Shown here: piece after piece, positions 1 to 4,402 of the stretch
Layout: each line of letters begins with the position of its first letter
Position numbering within the stretch: position 1 is the stretch's first letter
From: Dehalococcoidia bacterium
GTDB taxonomy: Bacteria; Chloroflexota; Dehalococcoidia; GIF9; AB-539-J10
NCBI GenBank assembly: GCA_018399375.1
Contig: JAGYOV010000075.1
Location: 1 to 5,249, forward strand
Reading direction: 5' to 3'
Length of the DNA stretch: 5,249 bases
Notes under the pieces: generated by a model
Told to the model about the DNA's origin: nothing
The model's database searches: none
What the model saw: only the letters and a program-made list of their open reading frames with translations
Made by a program: the position numbers and the translations under genes

Positions 1-61
1 AAGCTATATCTCTTGTGAAGTTCGGCAACAAAACTGATTCCCGTCTTTCGCTTGCCGCCCG
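1..61 (-). other. Left flank; possible start of an overlapping minus-strand gene cut by the window edge
   Basis: No complete gene lies here. On the minus strand, the frame that starts at an ATG at 92-90, inside the last codons of the SRPBCC gene, stays open to base 1. It gives 30 residues beginning MAQRHGPHVVAGGKRKTG. The other two minus-strand frames hit stops. No good Shine-Dalgarno site stands at the right distance: a GGGAG lies about 16 bases upstream of the ATG. Thirty open codons can arise by chance, so this is only a candidate for the next gene of a minus-strand operon. I do not recognise the residues. Confidence 0.2.
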
Positions 62-559
62 CTACCACATGTGGTCCATGGCGCTGTGCCATGTTGCTGT
101 GGGTTGATCTCCCTGGGATTCCACTATGTTCTTCAGGTTTCCCAGAAAGCATTTGTCCGTGTTGGCCAGCGTTTTCTTGATGAACAGGCTCAAGAAGAAC
201 GATTTGAAGAAGTTCACGTTGAGCAGGTCTACCTTTTCACTTACGATGAAGAGGCATCCTTTCTGCCGGGGGATTATTTCGTAGCTCGTCTCAACTCTGG
301 CATAGCCGGGTGCTTCTCCTGTGAAAGTGAACTTTCTATTTTCCTCCAGCTCCGTTAAGGAGCATTCGAACGTATGCGGTCGAGTGCCGAGCTCCTTTTC
401 GATGAAACAGGAGGATCCTGCCTCAAAGATACCTCCATCGGGCATGGAGAGTATTCGAGTATCTCTCCTCCAGAGTTTAATCTTTTCCGGATCAACGATG
501 AAGGGCCACACTATCTCGGGGCTTACATTCAGATGCGTTCCCTCTCTTACTCTTGCCAT
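62..559 (-). CDS. SRPBCC-fold (polyketide cyclase/dehydrase/lipid-transport type) protein
   Basis: This 165-residue soluble protein looks like a member of the SRPBCC (START/Bet v 1) superfamily, whose members bind hydrophobic ligands in a deep cavity. The N-terminus fits the pattern of these proteins: a first strand (REGTHLNVS), the short helix 'SPEIVWPFIVDPEKIKLW' at about 13-30, then antiparallel strands (FECSLTELEENRKFTFTGEA; ARVETSYEIIP) and a long C-terminal helix from about 115 to 149 ending 'GNLKNIVES'. Length is slightly above the usual 140-150 residues. The start at 559 places the first strand correctly; the upstream GAGAAG is only a weak Shine-Dalgarno site. It lies 100 bases downstream of the helix-turn-helix gene on the same strand, so they may be co-transcribed. 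A weak promoter of its own is possible in the gap (TTGCTC, 18 bases, extended TGCTACATT). The ligand cannot be told from sequence, and an enzymatic role is neither shown nor excluded. Confidence 0.8.
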   Translation of the reverse strand: MARVREGTHLNVSPEIVWPFIVDPEKIKLWRRDTRILSMPDGGIFEAGSSCFIEKELGTRPHTFECSLTELEENRKFTFTGEAPGYARVETSYEIIPRQKGCLFIVSEKVDLLNVNFFKSFFLSLFIKKTLANTDKCFLGNLKNIVESQGDQPTATWHSAMDHMW

Positions 560-659
560 GCGCTTCTCTACAGGGAGAAATGTAGCACAGAAGGATCTCG
601 GGGAGCAATATGAGTTTATCTTTCCTTGACCGGATACCGCCTTTCCACCTGGCAGGAGT

Positions 660-863
660 TCACTCGGTAGGAGATGATGTGTGGTTACGGGAGTTTTTGC
701 GCTGGAGATACTCCGTTATGCTTTCTCGCGGTATTATGCTCACCCGGGTTACCTTCTTCGACTGGATCTCTCCTTCCCGGATCAACCTCTGCACATCTTT
801 GACGGTGCATCCCAGCAGCTCCGCTGCTTCGGATATTGAAATGAACGGGCCTCTGTCTATCAT
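660..863 (-). CDS. Excisionase/MerR-type helix-turn-helix DNA-binding protein
   Basis: This small protein (67 residues from the preferred ATG at 863) carries a winged helix-turn-helix of the excisionase (HTH_17/MerR-like) family. 'ISISEAAELLGCTVKDVQRLIREGEI' at about 8-33 supplies helix, turn and recognition helix. 'VTRVSIIPRESITEYLQRK' at about 38-56 forms the wing, followed by the usual 'I.....I..YL' helix. The frame is open up to a GTG at 875, but that start would sit directly against the Shine-Dalgarno. The site GAGAGGTGA (880-872) is 8 bases from the ATG at 863, so ATG is chosen. A strong sigma-70-type promoter lies just upstream. Proteins of this family bind DNA either as phage or transposon excision factors or as small chromosomal regulators. 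No integrase or phage gene is visible, so a regulator of the downstream SRPBCC gene or of itself is the likelier role; this is inference. The tail after about residue 56 is polar and probably disordered. Confidence 0.85.
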   Translation of the reverse strand: MIDRGPFISISEAAELLGCTVKDVQRLIREGEIQSKKVTRVSIIPRESITEYLQRKNSRNHTSSPTE

Positions 864-871
864 CCTCTGCC

Positions 872-880
872 TCACCTCTC
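872..880 (-). promoter_or_regulatory. Ribosome binding site that decides the HTH gene start
   Basis: The minus strand reads GAGAGGTGA here, a strong match to the 16S rRNA tail, ending 8 bases before the ATG at 863. The GTG at 875-873 is part of this motif, which argues against using it as the start. Confidence 0.7.
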
Positions 881-887
881 TTTTTTT

Positions 888-916
888 ATTCTATGTCCTG
901 GATATTTAGCTGTCAA
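888..916 (-). promoter_or_regulatory. Sigma-70-type promoter for the HTH gene
   Basis: On the minus strand, a perfect -35 box TTGACA (916-911) is followed after exactly 17 bases by TAGAAT (893-888), five of six matches to TATAAT. Transcription would begin in or just after the A-tract near 882-880, leaving a very short leader before the ATG at 863 that still contains the Shine-Dalgarno. The -35 box is one arm of an inverted repeat (911-934). Confidence 0.7.
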
Positions 917-934
917 TGTTATTGCTGGTTGACA
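911..934. repeat. Inverted repeat TGTCAA-12-TTGACA covering the -35 box
   Basis: TGTCAA (911-916) and TTGACA (929-934) are perfect inverted copies with a 12-base spacer. This puts the half-sites about 18 bases apart, near two helical turns, as expected for a dimeric regulator. One half is the -35 box of the minus-strand promoter, so binding would block it. Autoregulation by the neighbouring HTH protein is a possible use. The arms are only 6 bases, so chance is not excluded. Confidence 0.3.
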
Positions 935-986
935 CGGGAAGTGAAGGGGGAATTCTGCTTCTCGAGTGAGAGGAAGCCGTCCCGGT

Positions 987-1124
987 TCATTTGAAAGACC
1001 GGGCCAATCCGACGGCGATAACTACAAGGGCGATAATGATGATGGCCCATACGGTAATGTGGTTGTTGTCATTGTCCTTTCGGGCAAGGCGCCTCTCATC
1101 TGCTCTGCGCTTTTTGCGGCTCAC
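987..1124 (-). CDS. Tiny basic protein with one C-terminal membrane helix
   Basis: From the preferred GTG start this is a 45-residue protein. It has a strongly basic N-terminal half (MSRKKRRADERRLARKD), a short polar stretch with NDNN, then one membrane helix of about 19 residues (VWAIIIIALVVIAVGLA) and a short basic end (RSFK). The charge pattern predicts that the N-terminus stays in the cytoplasm and the helix acts as a tail anchor. The frame is open to an ATG at 1175 (62 residues), but that start has no ribosome site, whereas AGGAAG (1138-1133) lies 8 bases before the GTG at 1124. It sits 79 bases after the GGCT-fold gene on the same strand, with no clear terminator between, so it may be the last gene of that operon. 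I do not recognise the family and assign no function. Coding is supported by the sharp basic-then-hydrophobic layout, not by homology. Confidence 0.55.
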   Translation of the reverse strand: MSRKKRRADERRLARKDNDNNHITVWAIIIIALVVIAVGLARSFK

Positions 1125-1132
1125 TCTTTCTT

Positions 1133-1138
1133 CTTCCT
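1133..1138 (-). promoter_or_regulatory. Ribosome binding site favouring the GTG start at 1124
   Basis: The minus strand reads AGGAAG here, 8 bases upstream of the in-frame GTG at 1124-1122. The longer alternative starting at 1175 has no purine-rich site upstream. Confidence 0.45.
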
Positions 1139-1203
1139 GTTGTGTGGTTTTTAAAGAGGGCAAATGCAATGGCATGCGAGAGTTTTCGCTTGAGTATCTT
1201 GCC

Positions 1204-1605
1204 TTATATTATACCCCAGCTTTTGTACCCTTCCTTGATGGCCAGCAGGTATTTCTGAGAAGGTTGCGTTTCCTTTGTCTGGTCGAGCTTGATATATATT
1301 ATGGCTTCTATTGCGTCGCCAAGGTCTGTAAATACCATAATATTTCTGCGATTGTAGCTTGAGGGATATCCTTTATACTTGTCCAGCGCTCTCAGGCATC
1401 CCTCGGATATTTCATACACTGCACCGGGAACCTTTTGCCCTCCGGCTGGCTTGACGCTGGCAATTCCACCGCCCCATTCTCTGGACCAGCCAGTAAATAT
1501 CAGCTTGTAGTTTGGCAGCATGGCCATGCATATGCGTTTGGCTCCGGGGCAAAGCGCTGCCATGTGCTTGGAATTGAGGGTGGACCCATAAGCGAAATAG
1601 TTCAT
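1204..1605 (-). CDS. Gamma-glutamylcyclotransferase-fold (AIG2-like) protein, probable catalytic Glu replaced by Lys
   Basis: This 133-residue cytoplasmic protein has the GGCT/AIG2 fold. 'MNYFAYGSTL' at 1-10 matches the family's opening strand and YGS-N/T-L substrate loop. 'LPNYKLIFTGWSREWGGGIASVKP' (30-53) and 'VPGAVYEISEGCLRALDKYKGYP' (59-81) follow in the usual order, then 'YNRRNIMVF' and a C-terminal helix ending 'GYKSWGII'. Active members cyclise gamma-glutamyl peptides or amines to 5-oxoproline, using a glutamate in the motif LD-x-x-E-G-x-P. Here that motif reads L74-D-K-Y-K78-G-Y-P, so the catalytic Glu position is Lys (codon AAA at 1374-1372, one base from GAA). Either activity is lost or changed, or the call is a sequence error. 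The start overlaps the stop of the HEAT-repeat gene by 4 bases (ATGA), implying translational coupling and a shared promoter. The physiological substrate is not predictable. Confidence 0.85.
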   Translation of the reverse strand: MNYFAYGSTLNSKHMAALCPGAKRICMAMLPNYKLIFTGWSREWGGGIASVKPAGGQKVPGAVYEISEGCLRALDKYKGYPSSYNRRNIMVFTDLGDAIEAIIYIKLDQTKETQPSQKYLLAIKEGYKSWGII

Positions 1606-2282
1606 GCCGATAGTTTTTCCATGGCCTTCTTCGCTGCCATCGGTACTGCTACTGCTACATCGAACCCATCCATTGCCTTCAGAACGGGCGTTAATATATT
1701 CTGGTATTCTTCCTCTTCCGCCAGGTTGCGGATCACCAGGTGCATGCCGTCGTTAAGGGACAGAGTATCTGCGCGCGACACCAGCTCCCGCAATATTGGT
1801 AGCAGAGATTCTTTATCCATAACTATCAGCCCTTCGGCGGCCAGCCAGCGAATTTCGAACTCTTTATCCTCCAATAGCTTTACGAGCGTGGGTATCGATG
1901 CCGGGTCGGCTATTTCACCCAGCGCCTTGGCTGCTCCCCATCTGACCTCTTTGCTCTTGCTCTCCGATGCTTCTATCAGGGCGGGTACGGAGGGTTGGCC
2001 AATGGCCACCAGAGCTTCTCGTGACAGTTTCCTCGTCAGGCCATCTTTATCCCCCATCAGCTTTACAAGAGGCGTAACCGCTTTGGGATCGCCTATTTCG
2101 CCCAGCGCTGAGATGATCTCGTGGCGCATCCTTTCTCTGGAGGATGGAAGGGCTTCTATCAGTGAATCTGTAGCTGGTTTTCCTCTTGATACCAGCGATT
2201 CATAGGCGCTTTGGCGTTTCGTGGCATCTTTCTCTCCCAGCGATGCTATCAGTGATTTTATATCTGATGAACCGGTTTGCAT
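1602..2282 (-). CDS. HEAT-repeat protein
   Basis: This 226-residue soluble protein is built of about five HEAT (PBS-lyase-like) repeats of about 31 residues. They run from residue 8 to about 160, with clear copies at about 39-70 (SLIEAL...IISALGEIGDPKAV), 71-100 (PLVKLM...REALVAIGQPSV), 101-131 (ALIEAS...AAKALGEIADPASI) and 132-162 (TLVKLLEDKEFEIRWLAAEGL). The 'ALGEIGDP' turn between helices is typical. The C-terminal 60 residues are helical but do not keep the repeat. Such solenoids bind other proteins; phycobilin lyases share the fold, but nothing here suggests pigment work. No signal peptide or membrane segment is seen. The start is set by a perfect AAGGAGGT (2298-2291) 8 bases upstream. 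It heads a minus-strand operon, overlapping the GGCT-fold gene by ATGA. A 256-codon open frame on the opposite strand (1435-2205) is its shadow. Confidence 0.88.
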   Translation of the reverse strand: MQTGSSDIKSLIASLGEKDATKRQSAYESLVSRGKPATDSLIEALPSSRERMRHEIISALGEIGDPKAVTPLVKLMGDKDGLTRKLSREALVAIGQPSVPALIEASESKSKEVRWGAAKALGEIADPASIPTLVKLLEDKEFEIRWLAAEGLIVMDKESLLPILRELVSRADTLSLNDGMHLVIRNLAEEEEYQNILTPVLKAMDGFDVAVAVPMAAKKAMEKLSA

Positions 2283-2290
2283 GAATATAT

Positions 2291-2298
2291 ACCTCCTT
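2291..2298 (-). promoter_or_regulatory. Strong ribosome binding site of the HEAT-repeat gene
   Basis: The minus strand reads AAGGAGGT, a near-perfect complement to the 16S rRNA tail, 8 bases before the ATG at 2282. It fixes the start and predicts efficient translation of the operon's first gene. Confidence 0.8.
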
Positions 2299-2383
2299 CT
2301 TGTCTTTTGACCAGCACCTTCAGGCTCGTTTGCTGGGTATCTCGCGTCTTTTGTTCTGAAATAACCCGCAAACCCATTACATC

Positions 2384-2412
2384 ATTATACCTTTGTGAAG
2401 TCTCCAGGAGAA
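2384..2412 (-). promoter_or_regulatory. Candidate promoter of the HEAT-GGCT operon
   Basis: The minus strand holds a perfect -10 box TATAAT at 2389-2384. At 17 bases the -35 hexamer (2412-2407) is TTCTCC, only three of six matches, and it lies within the inverted repeat 2399-2416. A poor -35 under a possible operator suggests activator or repressor control; that is inference. The predicted leader is about 95 bases. Confidence 0.45.
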
Positions 2413-2628
2413 GACTTTATGCGCAGCAGAAGAACGAGAAGATATATCTCTTGGCTGTGCAGTAGCGGCATGCAGGGCTTTAACTCCGGAACGTGGTTTA
2501 TCTTTCTATCGTGTATGTTCATGGCATTTTCCCTTGAAGAGTTGAATTTATTTGCTATGAGAATGGATACGTTTCTGAAGAGAGGAGAAATGGAGCTCAG
2601 AATCTCCGGTATGAAGATCCGATCTGTA

Positions 2629-2657
2629 TCGACTTCTGCGTCTTCTGATGATATATT
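2629..2657 (+). promoter_or_regulatory. Candidate promoter of the first UspA gene
   Basis: TCGACT (2629-2634, four of six matches to TTGACA) is followed after 17 bases by TATATT (2652-2657, five of six). It is preceded by TG at 2649-2650, giving an extended -10 (TG-A-TATATT). The leader to the UspA ATG would be about 105 bases. No other plus-strand site in the gap looked as good by eye. Confidence 0.4.
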
Positions 2658-2769
2658 ATATTTGCAGAGGGGAATTTTTGCCAGTAGCTATGATGTGTTG
2701 AAGGTAAAAATGGCGAATAAAGTCGTGTTGGTTATGCTATATGCAGCAGCACGGGAAGGAAGATAGTAG

Positions 2770-3648
2770 ATGTTTGAAAGGATACTTGCTCCTAGCGATG
2801 CGTCGAAAGAGAGCGAGTTGGTTTTGCCCTACCTGGAAGAGTTGGGGATGAGGATTGGCTCTGAAATAACTCTGGTCCACGTCTATCCTCCGAAGATGAA
2901 CGATTTCTCGGAAGACATGATGCAATACATGGATAATGTAGTGCAGGGGTTGCAGAATAGAGTGGGGAATACGAGCAAGGTTAACTACGTCATATTAAAC
3001 GGGAGGCCGAGCGATACCATCATCTATCATGCGATGGAAGAAAACTACAACGTCATCGTCATGGCAACTCATGGTGAATCCGGCGTGAGGCACTGGGGGA
3101 TCGGGAGTACAGTTGATAAGGTGGTTCGAGGAACGAGCAAACCGGTATTGCTCATCAGGGCGAAGTCCGCTATGGCTATGCGGGAGAGCGGTTTGCTGGA
3201 CAAGATAGTCGTTGCTCTGGACGGGTCCAGAATAGCTGAGGTTACTATTCCCTATATAGAAGAGCTGGCCCTGAGCTTGCAAGCTGCGCACAGGCAGGAA
3301 GTTGTTCTTATCCAGGTGGTATCTCCCACCTACCGCGCCGCCACAGGGGGTGCTTTCATGAGGGGTTCATATACAGAGGTGGAACTTGAGAGGTTGAAGG
3401 GGAAAACAGCAGATTACCTGGAGAAGGTAGCTACGGGGATGAGGAGCAAGGGCATAGAAGTCCGCTGCGAGGTGCTGGTTGGTGATGAGGCCGAGGAGAT
3501 CATGAGATTTTCAGATGAGGGCGATGCTAATCTCCTCGCCATGGCGACGCACGGCATTTCTGGGTTTAACAGGCAGTATCTCGGAAAGGTCGCTGAAAGG
3601 ATAGAACACCACGGGAGAAAACCGTTGCTGTTGGTTAAGCCTGCGTAG
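2770..3648 (+). CDS. Tandem-domain universal stress protein (UspA family)
   Basis: This 292-residue cytoplasmic protein consists of two fused Usp domains of the Rossmann-like adenine-nucleotide alpha-hydrolase fold. Domain 1 (about 1-133) begins 'FERILAPSD' with the base-binding Asp10 and carries ATHG at 99-102, nine residues, then G112-S113. Domain 2 (about 143-292) begins 'DKIVVALDGS' with Asp151 and carries ATHG at 259-262, nine residues, then G272-K273. The family's ATP loop is G/A-x2-G-x9-G-S/T, so domain 1 looks fit to bind ATP, whereas domain 2 has Lys in place of the phosphate-contacting Ser/Thr. Start: GGAAGGA lies about 10 bases before the ATG at 2770. It precedes the CNBD gene by 27 bases, surely one transcript, and is paralogous to the UspA at 4403; both share the same 20-base stretch TTGCTCATCAGGGCGAAGTC (3148-3167 and 4778-4797). 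Tandem Usps are usually stress-, hypoxia- or starvation-induced ATP-binding regulators; its exact role here is unknown. Confidence 0.93.
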   Translation: MFERILAPSDASKESELVLPYLEELGMRIGSEITLVHVYPPKMNDFSEDMMQYMDNVVQGLQNRVGNTSKVNYVILNGRPSDTIIYHAMEENYNVIVMATHGESGVRHWGIGSTVDKVVRGTSKPVLLIRAKSAMAMRESGLLDKIVVALDGSRIAEVTIPYIEELALSLQAAHRQEVVLIQVVSPTYRAATGGAFMRGSYTEVELERLKGKTADYLEKVATGMRSKGIEVRCEVLVGDEAEEIMRFSDEGDANLLAMATHGISGFNRQYLGKVAERIEHHGRKPLLLVKPA

Positions 3649-3675
3649 CGATATGAAAAGGGAAAGAGCGTCGAT

Positions 3676-4134
3676 ATGGGTTATGTAGATACGCTGAGGA
3701 AAGCTGAGTACTTCATCGGCCTGAGCGATGAGGATCTCAAGTTGATAGATGAGTTTTGTCACCTGGAAACATATGAAGCGGGTACAATTCTCTATCATGA
3801 GGGCGATCTAGCCAGAGATCTATATGTGGTGCATGAAGGAAAGGTTTCTATACGGATGGAGGAAGGGCAGGTCAGGCCATTGACAGTTACTGTTCTTTCT
3901 GATGGAGGAGCCTTTGGCTGGTCTGCGCTTGTAGAACCGCATCGATTTACGGCCGGGGCCATGTGCCTGGAGAAAACAAGCATCGTGGTTATAGATGGTC
4001 CTAAAATATATGAGTTGTGCCTGGGAGATTCTCATTTTCGTGCGATTGTGATGGAAAACCTGGCTTATCTTATTTCCTCCAGGCTGAGGCATGCGAGGCA
4101 GCAACTAATAATACAGTCACAGAGGTGGGAGTAG
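3676..4134 (+). CDS. Single-domain cyclic-nucleotide-binding-like protein (Crp sensor fold, no output domain)
   Basis: This 152-residue protein is almost entirely one cNMP-binding beta-roll as in Crp/Fnr proteins. An N-terminal helix 'LRKAEYFIGLSDEDLKLI' (7-24) leads into strands 'ETYEAGTILYHEGDLARDLYVVHEGKVSIRM' (31-61). The phosphate-binding cassette region 'GGAFGWSALVEPHRFTAGA' follows (77-95), then 'SIVVIDGPKIYELC', and a C-terminal helix (about 120-148) that would be the Crp dimer helix. The DNA-binding helix-turn-helix of Crp is missing, so it is not a DNA-binding regulator by itself. In true cAMP/cGMP binders the cassette has FGE-x-AL and an Arg. Here Glu is Trp82, while an Arg (R90) remains, so binding of a classic cyclic nucleotide is doubtful. 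It follows the UspA gene by 27 bases; the ribosome site is weak (GGGAAAGAG, distant). Location and gene order suggest it works with the Usp proteins, perhaps as a ligand sensor or partner subunit; that is inference. Confidence 0.88.
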   Translation: MGYVDTLRKAEYFIGLSDEDLKLIDEFCHLETYEAGTILYHEGDLARDLYVVHEGKVSIRMEEGQVRPLTVTVLSDGGAFGWSALVEPHRFTAGAMCLEKTSIVVIDGPKIYELCLGDSHFRAIVMENLAYLISSRLRHARQQLIIQSQRWE

Positions 4135-4175
4135 CTAGCGCCTGGATTCAGGTCCAGCGAAGCAGTTAGGGTGCG

Positions 4176-4331
4176 ATGGAGGTGAGCATTCCCGTTGAGA
4201 GGAGCCCGTTGGGCGCTTTTTTGCTTGGCGCTGTTCTCGCGATGTTGCCGAATATCAATAGCTCGCGTCTTCTCTCTTTTGTAGGGATACTCTGCTGCTC
4301 TGGAAGCGGAGTAGCTGCTTTAAGCAGGTAA
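4176..4331 (+). CDS. Possible two-helix membrane microprotein
   Basis: An ATG at 4176 opens a 51-residue frame ending TAA at 4329-4331. The product begins MEVSIPVERSP. It then shows a hydrophobic segment 'LGAFLLGAVLAMLP' (about 12-25), a short polar link 'NINSSR' and a second hydrophobic segment 'LLSFVGILCCSGSGVAAL' (about 32-49), ending SR. That is the outline of a small helical-hairpin membrane protein. Against it: the upstream AGGGTG lies too close to the ATG, a GTG at 4182 would share the GGAGGTG motif, and a T-rich plus strand readily yields hydrophobic residues by chance. If real it would be the third of four genes in the Usp-CNBD-Usp unit. No family is recognised. Confidence 0.28.
   Translation: MEVSIPVERSPLGAFLLGAVLAMLPNINSSRLLSFVGILCCSGSGVAALSR
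4204..4222 (+). terminator. Weak terminator-like hairpin after the CNBD gene
   Basis: GCCC (4204-4207 reads G-C-C-C) pairs with GGGC (4211-4214) across a GTT loop. Two bases later comes a run of six Ts (4217-4222). The stem is only four G-C pairs, short for an intrinsic terminator, so it may be leaky or unrelated. It lies inside the possible microprotein frame, and both cannot be equally important. Confidence 0.25.
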
Positions 4332-4340
4332 CGGCAGAGT
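4289..4340 (+). other. Possible three-way-junction RNA fold upstream of the second UspA gene
   Basis: ACTCTGCTG (4289-4297) can pair with CGGCAGAGT (4332-4340): nine pairs, one of them G-U. It encloses two small hairpins, CTCT/GGAG (4298-4301 with 4308-4311, one wobble) and CTGCT/AGCAG (4315-4319 with 4323-4327, loop TTA). TTTATT follows the outer stem. It ends 62 bases before the UspA start. It could be a leader structure, a terminator of unusual form, or chance pairing. It overlaps the end of the possible microprotein frame. Confidence 0.25.
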
Positions 4341-4390
4341 TTTATTCTGGCAAAGGGACAGGGTGTCGTTAAGAGGAAGATTTTGAAATC

Positions 4391-4399
4391 AGGAGGTGA
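4391..4399 (+). promoter_or_regulatory. Strong ribosome binding site of the second UspA gene
   Basis: AGGAGGTGA is a full complement to the 16S rRNA tail, with AGGAGG ending 6 bases before the ATG at 4403. It fixes the start and predicts stronger translation than for the first UspA or the CNBD gene. Confidence 0.8.
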
Positions 4400-4402
4400 G
4401 AA

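Larger units (their letters stand above)
2283..2769. other. Divergent intergenic region between the HEAT and first UspA genes
   Basis: This 487-base stretch separates two diverging transcription units and should hold both promoters; candidates for each are listed separately. An inverted repeat AGTCT (2399-2403) / AGACT (2412-2416), with TCTCC-A-GGAGA nested inside, lies beside the leftward promoter. A plus-strand frame from an ATG at 2419 to a stop at 2766 (115 residues) follows an AGGAG at 8 bases spacing and ends three bases before the UspA start. However, its residues (MRSRRTRRYISWLCSSGMQGF...) show no recognisable domain, are rich in Ser, Met and Phe, and the frame runs through the probable UspA promoter. 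I therefore do not call it a gene, though I cannot exclude it. Confidence 0.5.
4135..4402. other. 268-base gap between the CNBD and second UspA genes
   Basis: No well-supported gene lies here. It contains a possible 51-codon plus-strand frame (4176-4331), a weak terminator-like hairpin with six Ts (4204-4222), a possible three-way-junction fold (4289-4340) and the strong ribosome site of the next gene. A small inverted repeat CTGGA/TCCAG (4142-4157) has no T tract. I found no convincing sigma-70 promoter by eye, so the second UspA may be read from the upstream promoter or from a non-canonical one. Confidence 0.5.

Noticed and set aside
71..909. Several overlapping plus-strand frames over the SRPBCC and HTH genes
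   Set aside because: All are shadows: Ser/Cys/Phe-rich, no domains, opposite to two recognisable proteins.
981..1003. Inverted repeat CCCGGT/ACCGGG at the end of the small membrane protein gene
   Set aside because: The gene's stop codon falls in the loop and no T tract follows on either strand, so it is not a convincing terminator; a 6-base stem can be chance.
1435..2205. Plus-strand open frame of 256 codons, longer than the HEAT-repeat gene it opposes
   Set aside because: It is Ser/Arg/Ala-rich with no domain, lies antisense to clear HEAT repeats that have a perfect ribosome site, and has no ribosome site of its own.
5..2452. The string TATATCTCTTG occurring near base 5 and near base 2442
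   Set aside because: An 11-base match of simple T-rich sequence with no shared flanks; probably coincidence.
2995..3291. Minus-strand frame inside the first UspA
   Set aside because: Antisense shadow of a well-supported Usp domain; composition without recognisable fold.
4142..4157. Hairpin CTGGA/TCCAG after the CNBD stop
   Set aside because: Five-pair stem with no T run; not enough to call a terminator or binding site.
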